Positions 8,625-18,501 of a DNA stretch of 64,000 bases are shown here, one piece after another (position 1 is the stretch's first letter; each line of letters begins with the position of its first letter). The stretch spans positions 1 to 64,000 of the forward strand of contig CAIOLM010000042.1 in the NCBI GenBank assembly GCA_903859205.1, read 5' to 3'. The stretch comes from an uncultured Microbacteriaceae bacterium (GTDB lineage: Bacteria > Actinomycetota > Actinomycetes > Actinomycetales > Microbacteriaceae). The notes under the pieces were generated by a model. It was not told the origin of the DNA. It did not search any database and saw only the letters and a list, made by a program, of their open reading frames with translations. The translations under genes and the position numbers were made by a program.

Positions 8625-9718
8625 CCACGCTATTTCTCGCGGGAACAATCTCGTTTATCTTTACCCTGCTCATGACGCCGGTATTCATTCGCATCTTCCG
8701 GCGCATCGGCTGGGGGCAGGCAATTTTTGACGGGCTCATGCCGGATCAGCACCGTGCCAAGAAGGGCACGCCCACCATGGGCGGCATTGTTGTGGTTGTC
8801 GGTATCGTCCTCGGCTACTTTGTGGCCAGCTGGATTACCCAGGCCCCGATTGCACTGCCGGCACTTCTCGTTTTGCTCATGATGATTGGTCTTGCCGCGG
8901 TTGGCTTTATCGACGACTACATCAAGACACATAAGCAACGGTCACTCGGTCTCGGACCGTGGGCCAAGATTCTTGGCCAGGTCGTCGTTGCCCTCGTCTT
9001 TATTATTTTGGGTCTGAATTTTCCCGACGAGCACGGGAATACATCGATCTCGACAAAGATTTCGTTCATCCGTGACCTGCCGTTCGACTTTCTCTCGCTC
9101 GGCGCAGTGCTCGGCATGATCCTCTTTGCGGTGTTCATCATCTTCATCGTGACGGCAACGTCGAACGCGGTGAACCTCACAGATGGTCAGGACGGCCTCG
9201 CCACGGGGTCTTCGATATTTGCAATTGGTGCGTTCGTCATCATCTGCTTTTGGGAGTTCAACCAGTCCTGCTTCAGGGCAGCTCTTGACCCTGACGTCGC
9301 CTACAAGTGCTACGACGTGCGTGACCCGCTTGATCTCGCGATCATTGCGGCTGCCGTGGTCGGCGCACTCATCGGATTCCTCTGGTGGAACACTTCACCG
9401 GCGCAAATCTTCTTGGGCGATACCGGGTCCATGGCTCTCGGCGGCGCACTCTCGGCTCTGGCTATCCTCAGCCACACCGAATTGCTCTTGCCGATCATCG
9501 CTGGTCTCTTCGTGATGGACACCGGATCGGTCATCCTGCAGCTCAGCTACTTCAAACTGACTAAGGGCAAACGCATTTTCTTGATGAGCCCGATTCACCA
9601 CCACTTCGAAGGCAAAGGCTGGGCTGAGTGGACCGTCGTCGTGAGGTTCTGGATTATTGCTGGCCTATGCGTCGCGGTCGGCGTGGGGCTCTTCTACATT
9701 GAATGGCTGTACCGGTAA
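8621..9718 (+). CDS. mraY: Phospho-N-acetylmuramoyl-pentapeptide-transferase MraY
   Basis: A 365-residue, ten-helix integral membrane enzyme that transfers phospho-MurNAc-pentapeptide to undecaprenyl phosphate, giving lipid I. Family motifs: [12 protein letters not shown] near the first cytoplasmic loop, FIDDYIK (aspartate pair), [13 protein letters not shown] and [12 protein letters not shown], and the C-terminal [13 protein letters not shown]. The GTG start at 8621 overlaps the murF stop (GTGA), implying translational coupling. A cysteine-containing insert ([19 protein letters not shown]) in the extracytoplasmic region is typical of actinobacterial MraY. Confidence 0.96.
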   Translation: MTTLFLAGTISFIFTLLMTPVFIRIFRRIGWGQAIFDGLMPDQHRAKKGTPTMGGIVVVVGIVLGYFVASWITQAPIALPALLVLLMMIGLAAVGFIDDYIKTHKQRSLGLGPWAKILGQVVVALVFIILGLNFPDEHGNTSISTKISFIRDLPFDFLSLGAVLGMILFAVFIIFIVTATSNAVNLTDGQDGLATGSSIFAIGAFVIICFWEFNQSCFRAALDPDVAYKCYDVRDPLDLAIIAAAVVGALIGFLWWNTSPAQIFLGDTGSMALGGALSALAILSHTELLLPIIAGLFVMDTGSVILQLSYFKLTKGKRIFLMSPIHHHFEGKGWAEWTVVVRFWIIAGLCVAVGVGLFYIEWLYR

Positions 9719-11199
9719 CCCTCGTGGCTAAGTCATTGGATGACCTCACCAGCTGGCACTCGAACTGGTCGGGCCTTCGCGCCGTTGTGCTCGGTCTAGG
9801 TGCCACGGGATTCTCTGTGGCCGACACGCTCGCCGAACTGGAATGCAGCGTACTTGTTGCCACTGAATCCGCCGACGAACTTCGGTTAAGAATGTGCGAC
9901 GTTTTGGGCGTCGACGTCGTAATGACGGCCGGTGCCACGAACGTGGAGCAGGCTCTCAGCGAGTTCAATCCGGATGTCATTGTTGTTTCTCCTGGCTACG
10001 CTCCGAGCCATCCCCTCGTTGTCTGGGCAGGGGCAACGGGCACGCCAATGTTGACCGATATCGATCTGGCCTGGCGCCTGCGCGACAAGGTAGGGCCTCC
10101 GGCGGAGTGGATTCTGGTCACGGGCACTAATGGCAAGACCACCACCACGCAACTAGCGGCACACATGCTTCAAGCTGGGGGATACCGGGTGGCTCCCTGC
10201 GGCAACATCGGTGTGCCCATCCTCGACGCGATCCGTGACCCTGAGGGGTTTGATTTTTTTGTCGTCGAACTCTCCAGTTACCAACTGCACTACATGGGTG
10301 CGGTTTTTCCACACTCGGCGGCCTGTCTCAACATCGCCGATGACCACCTCGACTGGCATGGATCGCTTCAGGCCTACGTTGAGGCAAAGGCCAAGGTCTT
10401 TCACAACGTTCGGGTTGCCTGCGTCTACAACCGCACCGACCCGCTCACTGAGGCAATGGTCGAGGGTGCGGAGGTCGTCGACGGAGCCCGCGCTATTGGC
10501 TTCAGTTTGGGCGTCCCTGGCATGAGCGACCTTGGTTTGGTCGAGGACGTTCTGTGCGACCGTGCTTTTCTGGAGGATCGTAAAGATCGCGCCATCGAAA
10601 TATCTACTCTCTCTGAATTGGCTGATTTCGGTCTCGCATCGCCGCACATGGTGGCGAATGTTTTGGCGGCGAGCGCCTTGGCTCGCGCCTGTGACGTCAC
10701 CCCTGAGGCGATCTCTGTCGCCCTATCAACATTCTCGGTGGATGCGCATCGGCACGAGATTGTTGCGGTCAGCAAAACCATTACCTGGATCAACGACTCG
10801 AAAGCGACAAATCCCCACGCTGCGAACGCCGCGCTCATGGCGCACGAGTCAATCGTCTGGATTGTTGGTGGCTTACTTAAGGGCGTGAGTCTCGACGACC
10901 TCATTTCCTCGCACAAGCATCGCCTGCGTGGCGTCATTGTTATCGGCGAATCGAGGCTCGAGGTTATCTCCGCGTTCGAACGACACGCGCCGGGCGTCCC
11001 GGTTCGAGAGGTCGACACGACCGAAACTAGTGAGGTCATGTCACTCGCGGTGAATTATGCGGTTGAGATGGCACAGTCAAACGATGTTGTGTTGCTTGCT
11101 CCGGCGGCAGCCTCAATGGACCAATTTGTAGATTACGCGCACCGTGGCCGGGAGTTTTCCGAGGCGGTGAATCGAGCGCTGGGAGGGCGTCATGGTTAG
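9703..11199 (+). CDS. murD: UDP-N-acetylmuramoyl-L-alanine--D-glutamate ligase MurD
   Basis: A 498-residue Mur ligase that adds D-Glu to UDP-MurNAc-L-Ala. It has a Rossmann-like N-terminal domain ([16 protein letters not shown]), P-loop [13 protein letters not shown], the ELSSYQL segment, [12 protein letters not shown] and a C-terminal domain with [11 protein letters not shown] and the catalytic-lobe end [12 protein letters not shown]. The reading frame opens at ATG 9703 inside mraY (16-nt overlap); a GTG at 9724, just after the mraY stop, is an equally possible start. The 3' end overlaps ftsW by 8 nt. Confidence 0.94.
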   Translation: MAVPVTLVAKSLDDLTSWHSNWSGLRAVVLGLGATGFSVADTLAELECSVLVATESADELRLRMCDVLGVDVVMTAGATNVEQALSEFNPDVIVVSPGYAPSHPLVVWAGATGTPMLTDIDLAWRLRDKVGPPAEWILVTGTNGKTTTTQLAAHMLQAGGYRVAPCGNIGVPILDAIRDPEGFDFFVVELSSYQLHYMGAVFPHSAACLNIADDHLDWHGSLQAYVEAKAKVFHNVRVACVYNRTDPLTEAMVEGAEVVDGARAIGFSLGVPGMSDLGLVEDVLCDRAFLEDRKDRAIEISTLSELADFGLASPHMVANVLAASALARACDVTPEAISVALSTFSVDAHRHEIVAVSKTITWINDSKATNPHAANAALMAHESIVWIVGGLLKGVSLDDLISSHKHRLRGVIVIGESRLEVISAFERHAPGVPVREVDTTETSEVMSLAVNYAVEMAQSNDVVLLAPAAASMDQFVDYAHRGREFSEAVNRALGGRHG

Positions 11200-12370
11200 C
11201 ACGACGCAGTCGCGACCAGCACCGAGGTCGTTTGCGGCCCGACTCAATCTCGGCTCGTTGCTCCGAGCGGAGTCGTCGACCTTCTACCTGATTTTGGGCA
11301 CCACGCTTTTTCTGGTCGGCATCGGCCTTGTCATGGTTCTCTCGGCATCGTCCGTTGATTCCTATTTGGCCGAAGAGGGTTTCTACGGTCGTTTTCTCAA
11401 GCAGCTCACGTTCGCTGTTCTCGGAATCCCGGTCATGCTCATCGCCAGCCGTCTGCCACTCGTGTTCTACAAAAAATGGGCAGTCGTGTTTCTGGTTGGA
11501 AGCGCCATCATCCAACTGTTGGTTTTTACGCCGCTGGGCTATGAAACCGGCGGAAACCGAAACTGGATTCGGATTGGCACATTCAATGCCCAGCCGAGTG
11601 AGCTTTTGAAGCTCGCCCTTGCTTTGTGGCTTGGTGTGGCACTGCCCAAGAGCATGCAGCGCAACGGCACCCACTGGAAGGTGCTGACCCCGCTAGTAAC
11701 TGCCGCTGGAGTCATGGGTCTGGTCATGCTCGGTGGTGACCTCGGTACCGTGATTATTTTGTCGATGGTGGTTATCGGGTGTCTCATTTTCGCAGGCATT
11801 AGTTGGAAGAACATCCTGGTTCCGATCGCTGGCGGTGCAGTCATCTTCTTACTATTTGCAATCGTGAGCCCGAACCGCGTTGCTCGAATCACAACGTTCT
11901 TCGGCACTGCGTGTACGACAGATACCAACTGGTGTTGGCAGCCCTTGCACGGAACCTGGGCGATGGCCAACGGCAGTATTTTTGGAGTTGGTCTGGGGCT
12001 CTCGAAAGCTAAGTGGTCGTGGTTGCCCGCGGCAGACAACGACTACATCTTTGCCATCATTGGCGAAGAGCTCGGCATGATTGGCTGCATCGTCGTGCTC
12101 GCACTGCTGGTCATCCTCGCAGTCGGTTTCCTTCGGGTGATTCGCAATGCGACCGACCCGCTGATTCGCATTGCGACCGGTGGGATCATGTTCTGGCTCA
12201 TCGGCCAGGCATTTATGAACATTGCGGTTGTGCTGGGTGTGATTCCGGTGCTCGGAGTACCGTTGCCCTTCATTTCATCAGGTGGTACCGCTCTGTTCAT
12301 GGCCCTCGCGGCGGTCGGTGTGGTGCTCTCGTTCGCTCGTCACAACGAGCGCTCGAAAGAAATTCGATGA
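11192..12370 (+). CDS. ftsW: Peptidoglycan glycosyltransferase FtsW
   Basis: A 392-residue SEDS-family polytopic protein with about ten membrane helices. It polymerises lipid II at the septum together with FtsI. Visible: MVLSASSVDSYL after the first helix, GGNRNWIRIG and QPSELLKLALALW (SEDS signature), the large loop before LPAADNDYIFAIIGEELG, and the final PLPFISSGGTAL. ATG 11192 overlaps the murD end by 8 nt; its stop overlaps the murG start (ATGA). Context in the dcw cluster favours FtsW over RodA. Confidence 0.95.
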   Translation: MVSTTQSRPAPRSFAARLNLGSLLRAESSTFYLILGTTLFLVGIGLVMVLSASSVDSYLAEEGFYGRFLKQLTFAVLGIPVMLIASRLPLVFYKKWAVVFLVGSAIIQLLVFTPLGYETGGNRNWIRIGTFNAQPSELLKLALALWLGVALPKSMQRNGTHWKVLTPLVTAAGVMGLVMLGGDLGTVIILSMVVIGCLIFAGISWKNILVPIAGGAVIFLLFAIVSPNRVARITTFFGTACTTDTNWCWQPLHGTWAMANGSIFGVGLGLSKAKWSWLPAADNDYIFAIIGEELGMIGCIVVLALLVILAVGFLRVIRNATDPLIRIATGGIMFWLIGQAFMNIAVVLGVIPVLGVPLPFISSGGTALFMALAAVGVVLSFARHNERSKEIR

Positions 12371-13458
12371 CTTCGTACCTCTTGGCCGGTGGTGGCACGG
12401 CCGGACACGTCAATCCCATGCTTGCTATTGCCGATGAGATTCGTCGGCGAGACCCCGAGGCTCGCATTGTCATGATCGGCACCAAGGAAGGCCTCGAGGC
12501 TCGACTCGTGCCGCAGCGCGGCTATGACCTGCACACGATTGCTCGATTGCCTTTTCCGCGTCGCCCAGACGCGCGGGCCCTGAGATTCATTGCGGGCTGG
12601 AATAAGGCGGTCCGTGACGTTCAAGATGTCATCACCGACCGCGAAGTAGATGTTGTGATTGGAGTAGGCGGGTACGCGGCTGCACCTGCCTATCAAGCGG
12701 CAAAACGCTCGCGGGTTCCGATTGTCATCCACGAGGCCAACGCCAAGCCCGGCTTGGCCAATCGGCTCGCTGCTCGGTGGACGCGATTCATCGGCGTTGC
12801 CTTTGAAGGCACGAGTTTGCCGAATGCTCGGTTTGTTGGCATGCCGCTGAGGCCAGAGATTCAGAGTCTGGACGTCGCGGCTACCCGCGAGAAGGCACGA
12901 AAGCATTTTAAGTTGGCCCTGGGTCATCCTGTCCTGCTCGTGACGGGAGGTTCATTGGGGGCTGAGCGCCTCAACGCTGCTGTCGAAGGGGCGCTTCCGG
13001 CTTTTGAACGTGCGGGCATTGACGTGCTGCACATCGCAGGCGAGCGCGCGCAGCTTTCGAAGGTCACTATGCCCGGCTACGTGCGGATGGAATATTGCGA
13101 TCGAATGGATTACGCCTTCGCCGCAGCCGACCTTGTTCTCTCTCGATCAGGGGCCAGCACGGTGAGTGAACTCTCAGCGCTCGGAATCCCCGCCGTATTC
13201 GTGCCTTATGCGGTCGGAAACGGAGAGCAGAGCCTGAACGCGCAAAACAGTGTGGATGCTCGGGGGGCCTTGGTCGTTAGTGACGTGGACCTCGATGCAC
13301 AGTGGCTTGAGCACCACGTCATTCCGATCATCTCGTCAAGCCGTACTCTGGCGAAAATGGCAAAGGGCATGGCCAGCACCGGAACACGCCGTGGTTCTGA
13401 AATGACGGTCAATCTGGTCGAGGAGGCGCTCGCCTCCCGGTTTAGCTCAGCCTCATAG
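12367..13458 (+). CDS. murG: UDP-N-acetylglucosamine--lipid I N-acetylglucosaminyltransferase MurG
   Basis: A 363-residue GT-B glycosyltransferase, peripheral on the inner membrane face, that turns lipid I into lipid II. Motifs: the N-terminal glycine loop LAGGGTAGHVNP, GVGGYAAAPA, VIHEANAKPGLANR, the second-domain loop VTGGSLGAERLN, and the nucleotide-sugar site SRSGASTVSELSALGIPAVFVP. ATG 12367 overlaps the ftsW stop by 4 nt and fits the family N-terminus; the longer open frame from 12013 lies inside ftsW and is rejected. Confidence 0.96.
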   Translation: MTSYLLAGGGTAGHVNPMLAIADEIRRRDPEARIVMIGTKEGLEARLVPQRGYDLHTIARLPFPRRPDARALRFIAGWNKAVRDVQDVITDREVDVVIGVGGYAAAPAYQAAKRSRVPIVIHEANAKPGLANRLAARWTRFIGVAFEGTSLPNARFVGMPLRPEIQSLDVAATREKARKHFKLALGHPVLLVTGGSLGAERLNAAVEGALPAFERAGIDVLHIAGERAQLSKVTMPGYVRMEYCDRMDYAFAAADLVLSRSGASTVSELSALGIPAVFVPYAVGNGEQSLNAQNSVDARGALVVSDVDLDAQWLEHHVIPIISSSRTLAKMAKGMASTGTRRGSEMTVNLVEEALASRFSSAS

Positions 13459-13470
13459 GTTATAAACAGA

Positions 13471-13492
13471 AGGCACCTTATTCGCGGTGCCT
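13471..13492 (+). promoter_or_regulatory. Perfect inverted repeat between murG and murC
   Basis: AGGCACC (13471-13477) and GGTGCCT (13486-13492) form a perfect 7-bp stem with an 8-nt loop in the 57-nt murG-murC gap, one of the few real gaps inside the wall operon. There is no T-run, so it is not a standard terminator. It might be an mRNA processing or stabilising hairpin. Confidence 0.4.
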
Positions 13493-13515
13493 GTAGGGAT
13501 TCGGAAGGCTGTTGC

Positions 13516-14925
13516 ATGATCAAGCCTGAGTCCACCTCAAATGCACCGGACAACATGTCGTCAGCGCACTTCATTGGCATTGGCGGGTCAGGCATGAGCG
13601 GAATTGCATCGATGTTCGCGCAATTGGGCATCAAAGTCTCTGGCTCTGACGTTCGCGACTCACACGCGATTCAGACTCTGCGTGAACAGGGTATTGATGC
13701 CCGCGTGGGCCACGACGCAGAAAACCTTGGCGATGTAGACGCCGTGGTCGTTACCGGTGCCCTGTGGCAAGACAACCCCGAGTATGTCTCCGCGCAAGAG
13801 CGTGGAGTGACAATCATGCACCGGTCTCGGGCCCTGAAGTGGCTGACTCGGGGCAAGAGATTGGTTTCCGTTGCGGGCGCACACGGCAAGACGACATCCA
13901 CCGGCATGATTGTTACTGCCCTTCTCGACCTCGGCGCCAAGCCTGGCTTCGTAAACGGGGGAGTCGTTCAGGCACTGCGAACGAGTGGCTCGCTCGGCGA
14001 TTCAGAGCTATTTGTTATCGAGGCAGACGAGTCCGATGGATCGTTTTTGATTTATGACACCAAAGTTGCCCTGATTACCAATGTTGATGCTGACCACCTC
14101 GACCATTACGGCACGCACGACGCTTTTGACGATGCCTTCGTGGAATTTGCCGATGCAGCCGACGAGCTGGTCGTTATTTCGAGCGATGACCAAGGGGCCC
14201 GTCGCGTGCACGAAAAGCTTCGGCACGCACACGTCGTCACCTTTGGACTAGACGCGTCTGCAGATGTTCGGGTCACTGATATTCACTCCGACGCCTCCGG
14301 GGTCTCGTTTGTCGTTCACTACTCAGGTGCCTCGCTGCCAGGGCGGCTCGGTGTTTCCGGTTCGCATAACGCAATCAATGCTGCTGGCGCTTTTGCGGTC
14401 GTCGTTGGTCTGGGATTCGAGCCGGCGGCGGCACTGGCGGCAATTGAGACCTTCGGAGGTACTGAGCGTCGGTTTGAGTTGCACGGAATCGTCAATGAGG
14501 TCAGCGTTTACGATGACTACGCCCATCACCCGACCGAAGTTGAGGCAATTCTCATAGCAGCTCGCACTGTGGTCGGTGAGGGTCGCCTCATCGCAATACA
14601 TCAGCCCCACACATACAGTCGCACCCAGGCAATGTCATCCCAGTTCGCCCAGGTCCTGGAGTCTTTGGCTGATCACACCATCGTTCTCGATGTGTATGGG
14701 GCACGAGAAGATCCTGTGCCCGGAGTGACAGGCGCGCTTGTCTCACAGGCGTTCTCAGATTCCTCACGAGTTGCCTTTATCTCAAGCTGGGATGACGCGG
14801 CTGACTATGCCGCCGCCATTGCCCGACCGGGCGATTTCTTTATCACTCTGGGCTGTGGCGATGTCTATCGCATCATTCCGAGCGTGTTGAAGGCGCTGGA
14901 ATCGCGCGGTTCGGAGTCGCGCTAG
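13516..14925 (+). CDS. murC: UDP-N-acetylmuramate--L-alanine ligase MurC
   Basis: A 469-residue Mur ligase that begins stem-peptide synthesis by adding L-Ala to UDP-MurNAc. Motifs: N-terminal [11 protein letters not shown] (UDP-MurNAc binding), P-loop [32 protein letters not shown], and the C-terminal [11 protein letters not shown] and HQPHTYSRT. The ATG at 13516 is preceded by GGAAGG at about 13503. An alternative ATG at 13555 ([11 protein letters not shown]) would remove 13 unconserved residues. Its stop overlaps the ftsQ start by one base. Confidence 0.95.
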   Translation: MIKPESTSNAPDNMSSAHFIGIGGSGMSGIASMFAQLGIKVSGSDVRDSHAIQTLREQGIDARVGHDAENLGDVDAVVVTGALWQDNPEYVSAQERGVTIMHRSRALKWLTRGKRLVSVAGAHGKTTSTGMIVTALLDLGAKPGFVNGGVVQALRTSGSLGDSELFVIEADESDGSFLIYDTKVALITNVDADHLDHYGTHDAFDDAFVEFADAADELVVISSDDQGARRVHEKLRHAHVVTFGLDASADVRVTDIHSDASGVSFVVHYSGASLPGRLGVSGSHNAINAAGAFAVVVGLGFEPAAALAAIETFGGTERRFELHGIVNEVSVYDDYAHHPTEVEAILIAARTVVGEGRLIAIHQPHTYSRTQAMSSQFAQVLESLADHTIVLDVYGAREDPVPGVTGALVSQAFSDSSRVAFISSWDDAADYAAAIARPGDFFITLGCGDVYRIIPSVLKALESRGSESR

Positions 14926-15893
14926 TGCGCCGCCCTGACGGTGGGCGCGTTGGGCCCGACCAAGCGCCGACGTCTGCGCAAGCTTCACGCTCGGCCAAGA
15001 AGGCAAAGCCCGTTCGGGTGACCAAGGCGCGCAAACCAGCCAAGCAGTCGAAGCAACCCCGAAGTCCTCAACCAGCACCCGCGGCTCGGTCCACGCGAAC
15101 TGTGCGCCGGGTCGAATATGCCGCGACCATCGCACGTCGTGAACTCCGCGAGGCTGTCAAGGCCCGCAAGGCTTTTGAGCGAAACGAATCGCGCAGATTC
15201 ACGGCGCACCTGCGTCGACGCCGAATCACTTTTTTTGTGATTGCGGGAAGCGTGCTGGGCTTGGGCATTTTCATTGGCGTGGGTGTCTTTTCTCCACTCA
15301 TGTCGTTGCAGACCATCACGGTTGTGGGCGCCCACCGAGTGGATGCGTCCGCGATCATCAAAGATCTTCAGACGCAGCTCGGTCGCCCGTTGCCCCTGGT
15401 TGACACCCACAGCGTCGAGGCCACTCTTATGAAGCAACCGCTGGTCAAGAGCTATTCGACGCAGTCGATTCCACCGCATACTTTGGTCGTCAACATCGTT
15501 GAGCGGGCTCCGATTGGCTATCTCGATACGCCACAGGGCTTCAGCCTCGTCGACCCCGCCGGCGTTTCCATCGAGGTCACTTCTGACCGGCAACGTGAGT
15601 TGCCCATCATTGACGTTAAGGGCGCCTCACCCACTGCACACGGGTTCCCGGCAGCTGTCGCTGTTCTCAGCGCCCTGCCGTCTCGAGTTCGCAGCCAAGT
15701 TGATCGAGTCATCGCAACCACGACCGACGATGTGAGCGTGATTCTGAAAGGTTCTCACGTGCGAGTCATTTGGGGCTCACCCGACCAGTCGTCGCTCAAA
15801 GCGACCGTCCTGGCGACGCTCATGCGCGCGTATCCACCTCACGGTGGAGCGATTTACGACGTCTCGTCGCCCGCGTCAGTCGTTGTCAAGTAG
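14925..15893 (+). CDS. ftsQ: Cell division protein FtsQ
   Basis: A 322-residue bitopic membrane protein. A long basic, alanine/proline-rich cytoplasmic part (1-100) is followed by one membrane helix (about 101-120), a POTRA domain starting at LQTITVVGAHRVDASAI, and a beta-rich FtsQ/DivIB domain ending in YDVSSPASVVVK. FtsQ anchors FtsL and FtsB at the divisome. The GTG start at 14925 shares its G with the murC TAG stop. The extended basic N-terminus is common in actinobacterial FtsQ. Confidence 0.92.
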   Translation: MRRPDGGRVGPDQAPTSAQASRSAKKAKPVRVTKARKPAKQSKQPRSPQPAPAARSTRTVRRVEYAATIARRELREAVKARKAFERNESRRFTAHLRRRRITFFVIAGSVLGLGIFIGVGVFSPLMSLQTITVVGAHRVDASAIIKDLQTQLGRPLPLVDTHSVEATLMKQPLVKSYSTQSIPPHTLVVNIVERAPIGYLDTPQGFSLVDPAGVSIEVTSDRQRELPIIDVKGASPTAHGFPAAVAVLSALPSRVRSQVDRVIATTTDDVSVILKGSHVRVIWGSPDQSSLKATVLATLMRAYPPHGGAIYDVSSPASVVVK

Positions 15894-15993
15894 CTCCCTC
15901 TGACCTTTTCGCGTTTCGCGCGTGTCGCGACGCAATGGAGTCGCCGTCTGCACTTAGCCTCAAACACAAGAAATACATACTGAGCATAACTTT

Positions 15994-16012
15994 AAGCCTC
16001 AACCTGAGGTTT
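15994..16012 (+). promoter_or_regulatory. Hairpin in the ftsZ leader
   Basis: CCTCA-ACC-TGAGG (15997-16001/16005-16009), extendable by a G-U and two A-U pairs, lies 22 nt upstream of the ftsZ start codon and just before the GGGAGG ribosome-binding site. It sits in the 141-bp ftsQ-ftsZ gap, where ftsZ-specific promoters occur in many actinobacteria. Its role here is inferred only from position. Confidence 0.4.
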
Positions 16013-16034
16013 AGGGTTCTCAGGGAGGCCGGTT

Positions 16035-17246
16035 ATGAACAAGCAAAATTACCTCGCTGTCATCAAAGTTGTTGGTGTCGGCGGCGGCGGAGTCAATGCG
16101 GTCAACCGCATGATTGAACTCGGCCTCAAAGGTGTTGAGTTCATTGCGATCAACACGGATGCCCAGGCCCTCCTGCTCAGTGAGGCTGACGTCAAGCTCG
16201 ACGTCGGGCGCGAGCTCACCCGCGGACTTGGTGCAGGCGCCGACCCTGAGGTCGGACGCAAGGCTGCCGAGGACCACGCGGAAGAAATCGAAGAAGCACT
16301 TGCCGGCGCCGACATGGTTTTTGTTACCGCAGGTGAGGGTGGCGGTACTGGTACCGGTGGCGCCCCTGTTGTTGCCAAGATTGCGAAGTCAATCGGTGCG
16401 CTGACCATCGGTGTCGTCACTCGACCATTTGGTTTTGAAGGCCGTCGCCGTCAGTCGCAAGCTGACTCGGGCATCGCCGCGCTTCGTGCCGAGGTCGACA
16501 CCCTGATTGTTGTTCCCAACGACCGTCTTCTTGACATCAGCGACCGCAGCATCAGCGTGCAAGAGGCTTTCGCTACTGCTGACCAGGTTCTGCTCGCCGG
16601 CGTTCAGGGCATTACCGATCTCATCACCACGCCCGGCCTCATCAACCTCGACTTTGCCGATGTCAAGTCGGTCATGCAGGGTGCCGGTTCTGCCCTCATG
16701 GGTATCGGTTCGTCACGAGGCGCTGACCGTGCGATCAAGGCCGCCGAGCTTGCCGTTGCCTCTCCGTTGCTCGAAGCATCCATCGAGGGCGCGCGTGGAG
16801 TGCTCCTCTCGATTCAGGGTGGTTCCAACCTCGGCATGTTTGAGATCAATGACGCCGCCAAACTCGTTCAGGACTCGGTCCACCCTGAGGCCAACATCAT
16901 CTTCGGTACCGTGATCGACGACACCCTCGGTGACGAGGTTCGCGTGACCGTCATCGCCGCTGGTTTCGACGGCGGCGAACCGACCAAGCGAGAGTTCCCG
17001 AACCCCCTGGGTGCAACAACGGAGCCTGAAACCTTGGCAGCTGACACGGGGGCATACAACTCCGGTTCCTACTCGGCTGTGCCGGTTTCGTCTGACCCAT
17101 TCGCACCAGCTCCGGCTCCCGCCTTCGCAGAGGCCGATCCTTTTGCGTCAGTGCCGGCTCCGGCTTCATACTCCAGCGTTCCGGTGAGCACGAGCTTCGA
17201 CGACGACGGTGCTGATCTTGACGTGCCTGACTTCATGAAGAACTAG
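16035..17246 (+). CDS. ftsZ: Cell division GTPase FtsZ
   Basis: A 403-residue tubulin homologue that polymerises into the Z-ring. Motifs: N-terminal [15 protein letters not shown], the tubulin signature [10 protein letters not shown] (about 98-107), NDRLL, the T7 loop segment [11 protein letters not shown], then a variable linker rich in Ala/Pro/Ser and the conserved C-terminal peptide [15 protein letters not shown] that binds SepF. A GGGAGG ribosome-binding site (16022-16027) precedes ATG 16035. No ftsA is present, as expected in actinobacteria, where SepF tethers FtsZ. Confidence 0.98.
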   Translation: MNKQNYLAVIKVVGVGGGGVNAVNRMIELGLKGVEFIAINTDAQALLLSEADVKLDVGRELTRGLGAGADPEVGRKAAEDHAEEIEEALAGADMVFVTAGEGGGTGTGGAPVVAKIAKSIGALTIGVVTRPFGFEGRRRQSQADSGIAALRAEVDTLIVVPNDRLLDISDRSISVQEAFATADQVLLAGVQGITDLITTPGLINLDFADVKSVMQGAGSALMGIGSSRGADRAIKAAELAVASPLLEASIEGARGVLLSIQGGSNLGMFEINDAAKLVQDSVHPEANIIFGTVIDDTLGDEVRVTVIAAGFDGGEPTKREFPNPLGATTEPETLAADTGAYNSGSYSAVPVSSDPFAPAPAPAFAEADPFASVPAPASYSSVPVSTSFDDDGADLDVPDFMKN

Positions 17247-17263
17247 GCGTTCACGCACTCGTC

Positions 17264-17971
17264 ATGACCGACTCGTCGGCGCTGAGCTCGAGGCTCGCTA
17301 AGGTGCGCGACGACGTCGCCGAGGCGGAAATGAGCTCGTCTCGACCCATGGACGACATCACGCTCATCGTGGTGACCAAATTTCATCCTGCTGAACTTGT
17401 GCGCGCGCTCTATGACCTAGGTGTTCGAGACGTAGGCGAGAACCGCCATCAGGAAGCCGCAGACAAGGCCCTCGAAACGGCCGACCTCGACCTCACCTGG
17501 CACTTCATCGGTCAGTTGCAGTCCAATAAGGCGCGAGCTGCACTCGAATACGCGGATGTGATCCACTCAGTGGATCGTGAGTCGCTCGTCTCGGCTCTCG
17601 ACCGGGCCTGGATTGACCGCCAAGAGCACAATCCCAGGTCGCCGATCGACTCGTTCATTCAGCTCAATCTCACCGATGACCCAGGCCGGGGAGGAATTAA
17701 TCCCGATGAACTTGAAGCGTTCGCGACTCGCATCCTCGAGACCCAATCTTTGAACCTCCAGGGAGTGATGGCTGTCGCACCCTTGGACGAGGACCCGGCA
17801 CGTGCCTTTGATCGTGTGGCGCTTGCATCTGAACTTGTGCGCCGACTTAAGCCAGCAGCGAGGTTCATTAGTGCAGGGATGTCGCACGATTTTCGCGAGG
17901 CCATTGCCATCGGTGCGACACACCTGCGCATTGGTACCGCAATCACGGGAAATCGACCCACCGCCGGTTAA
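17264..17971 (+). CDS. YggS-type pyridoxal-phosphate homeostasis protein
   Basis: A 235-residue PLP-binding TIM-barrel protein of the YggS/YlmE/PLPBP family. These proteins bind PLP without known catalysis and balance vitamin B6 and amino/keto acid pools. Visible: the PLP lysine in VVTKFHPAE (family: VSKxxP), DVGENRHQEAADK, WHFIGQLQSNKAR, and the C-terminal SAGMSHDFREAIAIGATHLRIGTAI. The gene commonly follows ftsZ in Gram-positives; the laccase-domain gene often found between the two is missing here (18-nt gap). Confidence 0.93.
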   Translation: MTDSSALSSRLAKVRDDVAEAEMSSSRPMDDITLIVVTKFHPAELVRALYDLGVRDVGENRHQEAADKALETADLDLTWHFIGQLQSNKARAALEYADVIHSVDRESLVSALDRAWIDRQEHNPRSPIDSFIQLNLTDDPGRGGINPDELEAFATRILETQSLNLQGVMAVAPLDEDPARAFDRVALASELVRRLKPAARFISAGMSHDFREAIAIGATHLRIGTAITGNRPTAG

Positions 17972-18003
17972 CCTCAAGTAAGAGTTTTCCCACGGAGGTT
18001 TCA

Positions 18004-18450
18004 ATGCTCAAGAAAATGTTGGTCAATCTAGGCCTAGCTGAAGACCAAGAGTCTTACGAGGATGAGCGTCCGACTGCCGTTCGCGGTTCGACCTCCGATG
18101 CTCCTCGCTCGGCTTCAGTTACCCCGCTGCGTCGCAACACGGGCCGCAACGCAGCCGTCTCTGACCTCAATGAGATTGTCACGATTCACCCCAAGGAGTA
18201 CTCCGACGCTCGCGCAATCGCCGAGAACTACCGTGAGGGCCTTCCGGTCATCATGAACCTCGGGCAAATGACCGACGTTGACGCTCGTCGAATTATTGAC
18301 TTTGCCAGCGGACTGGTTCAGGGTCTGCGTGGTCGTATCGAAAAGGTCACCAGTAAGGTTTTCTTGCTCTCGCCTGAGCACGTAGCTGTGACCGGTGACG
18401 ACGCAGCGAACACTGCTGAGGTCGACACGACGCACTTCATTAGCGAGTAA
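18004..18450 (+). CDS. sepF: Cell division protein SepF
   Basis: A 148-residue protein that binds the FtsZ C-terminal peptide and the membrane. It has an amphipathic N-terminal helix (MLKKMLVNLGLA), an unstructured linker, and the SepF core from about residue 58 (TIHPKEYSDARAIAENYREGLPVIMNLGQM, here given only as landmark segments) through DFASGLVQGLRGRIEKV and VFLLSPEHV. A GGAGGTTTC ribosome-binding site precedes ATG 18004. Positioned after yggS, as in other actinobacteria. Confidence 0.95.
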   Translation: MLKKMLVNLGLAEDQESYEDERPTAVRGSTSDAPRSASVTPLRRNTGRNAAVSDLNEIVTIHPKEYSDARAIAENYREGLPVIMNLGQMTDVDARRIIDFASGLVQGLRGRIEKVTSKVFLLSPEHVAVTGDDAANTAEVDTTHFISE

Positions 18451-18489
18451 AGTTCCTTCGATTCGTGTAGCTCACGGGTTACGCGTCGG

Positions 18490-18495
18490 TAAGTT
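18490..18495 (+). promoter_or_regulatory. -10 element TAAGTT before yggT
   Basis: TAAGTT ends 6 nt before ATG 18502 and no Shine-Dalgarno is visible, so a leaderless yggT transcript is possible in addition to readthrough from sepF. Confidence 0.35.
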
Positions 18496-18501
18496 ACAAC
18501 C

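Noticed and set aside
12013-12366. 118-codon N-terminal extension of MurG
   Set aside because: It lies within ftsW in another frame; MurG homology starts at ATG 12367, which overlaps the ftsW stop in the usual way.
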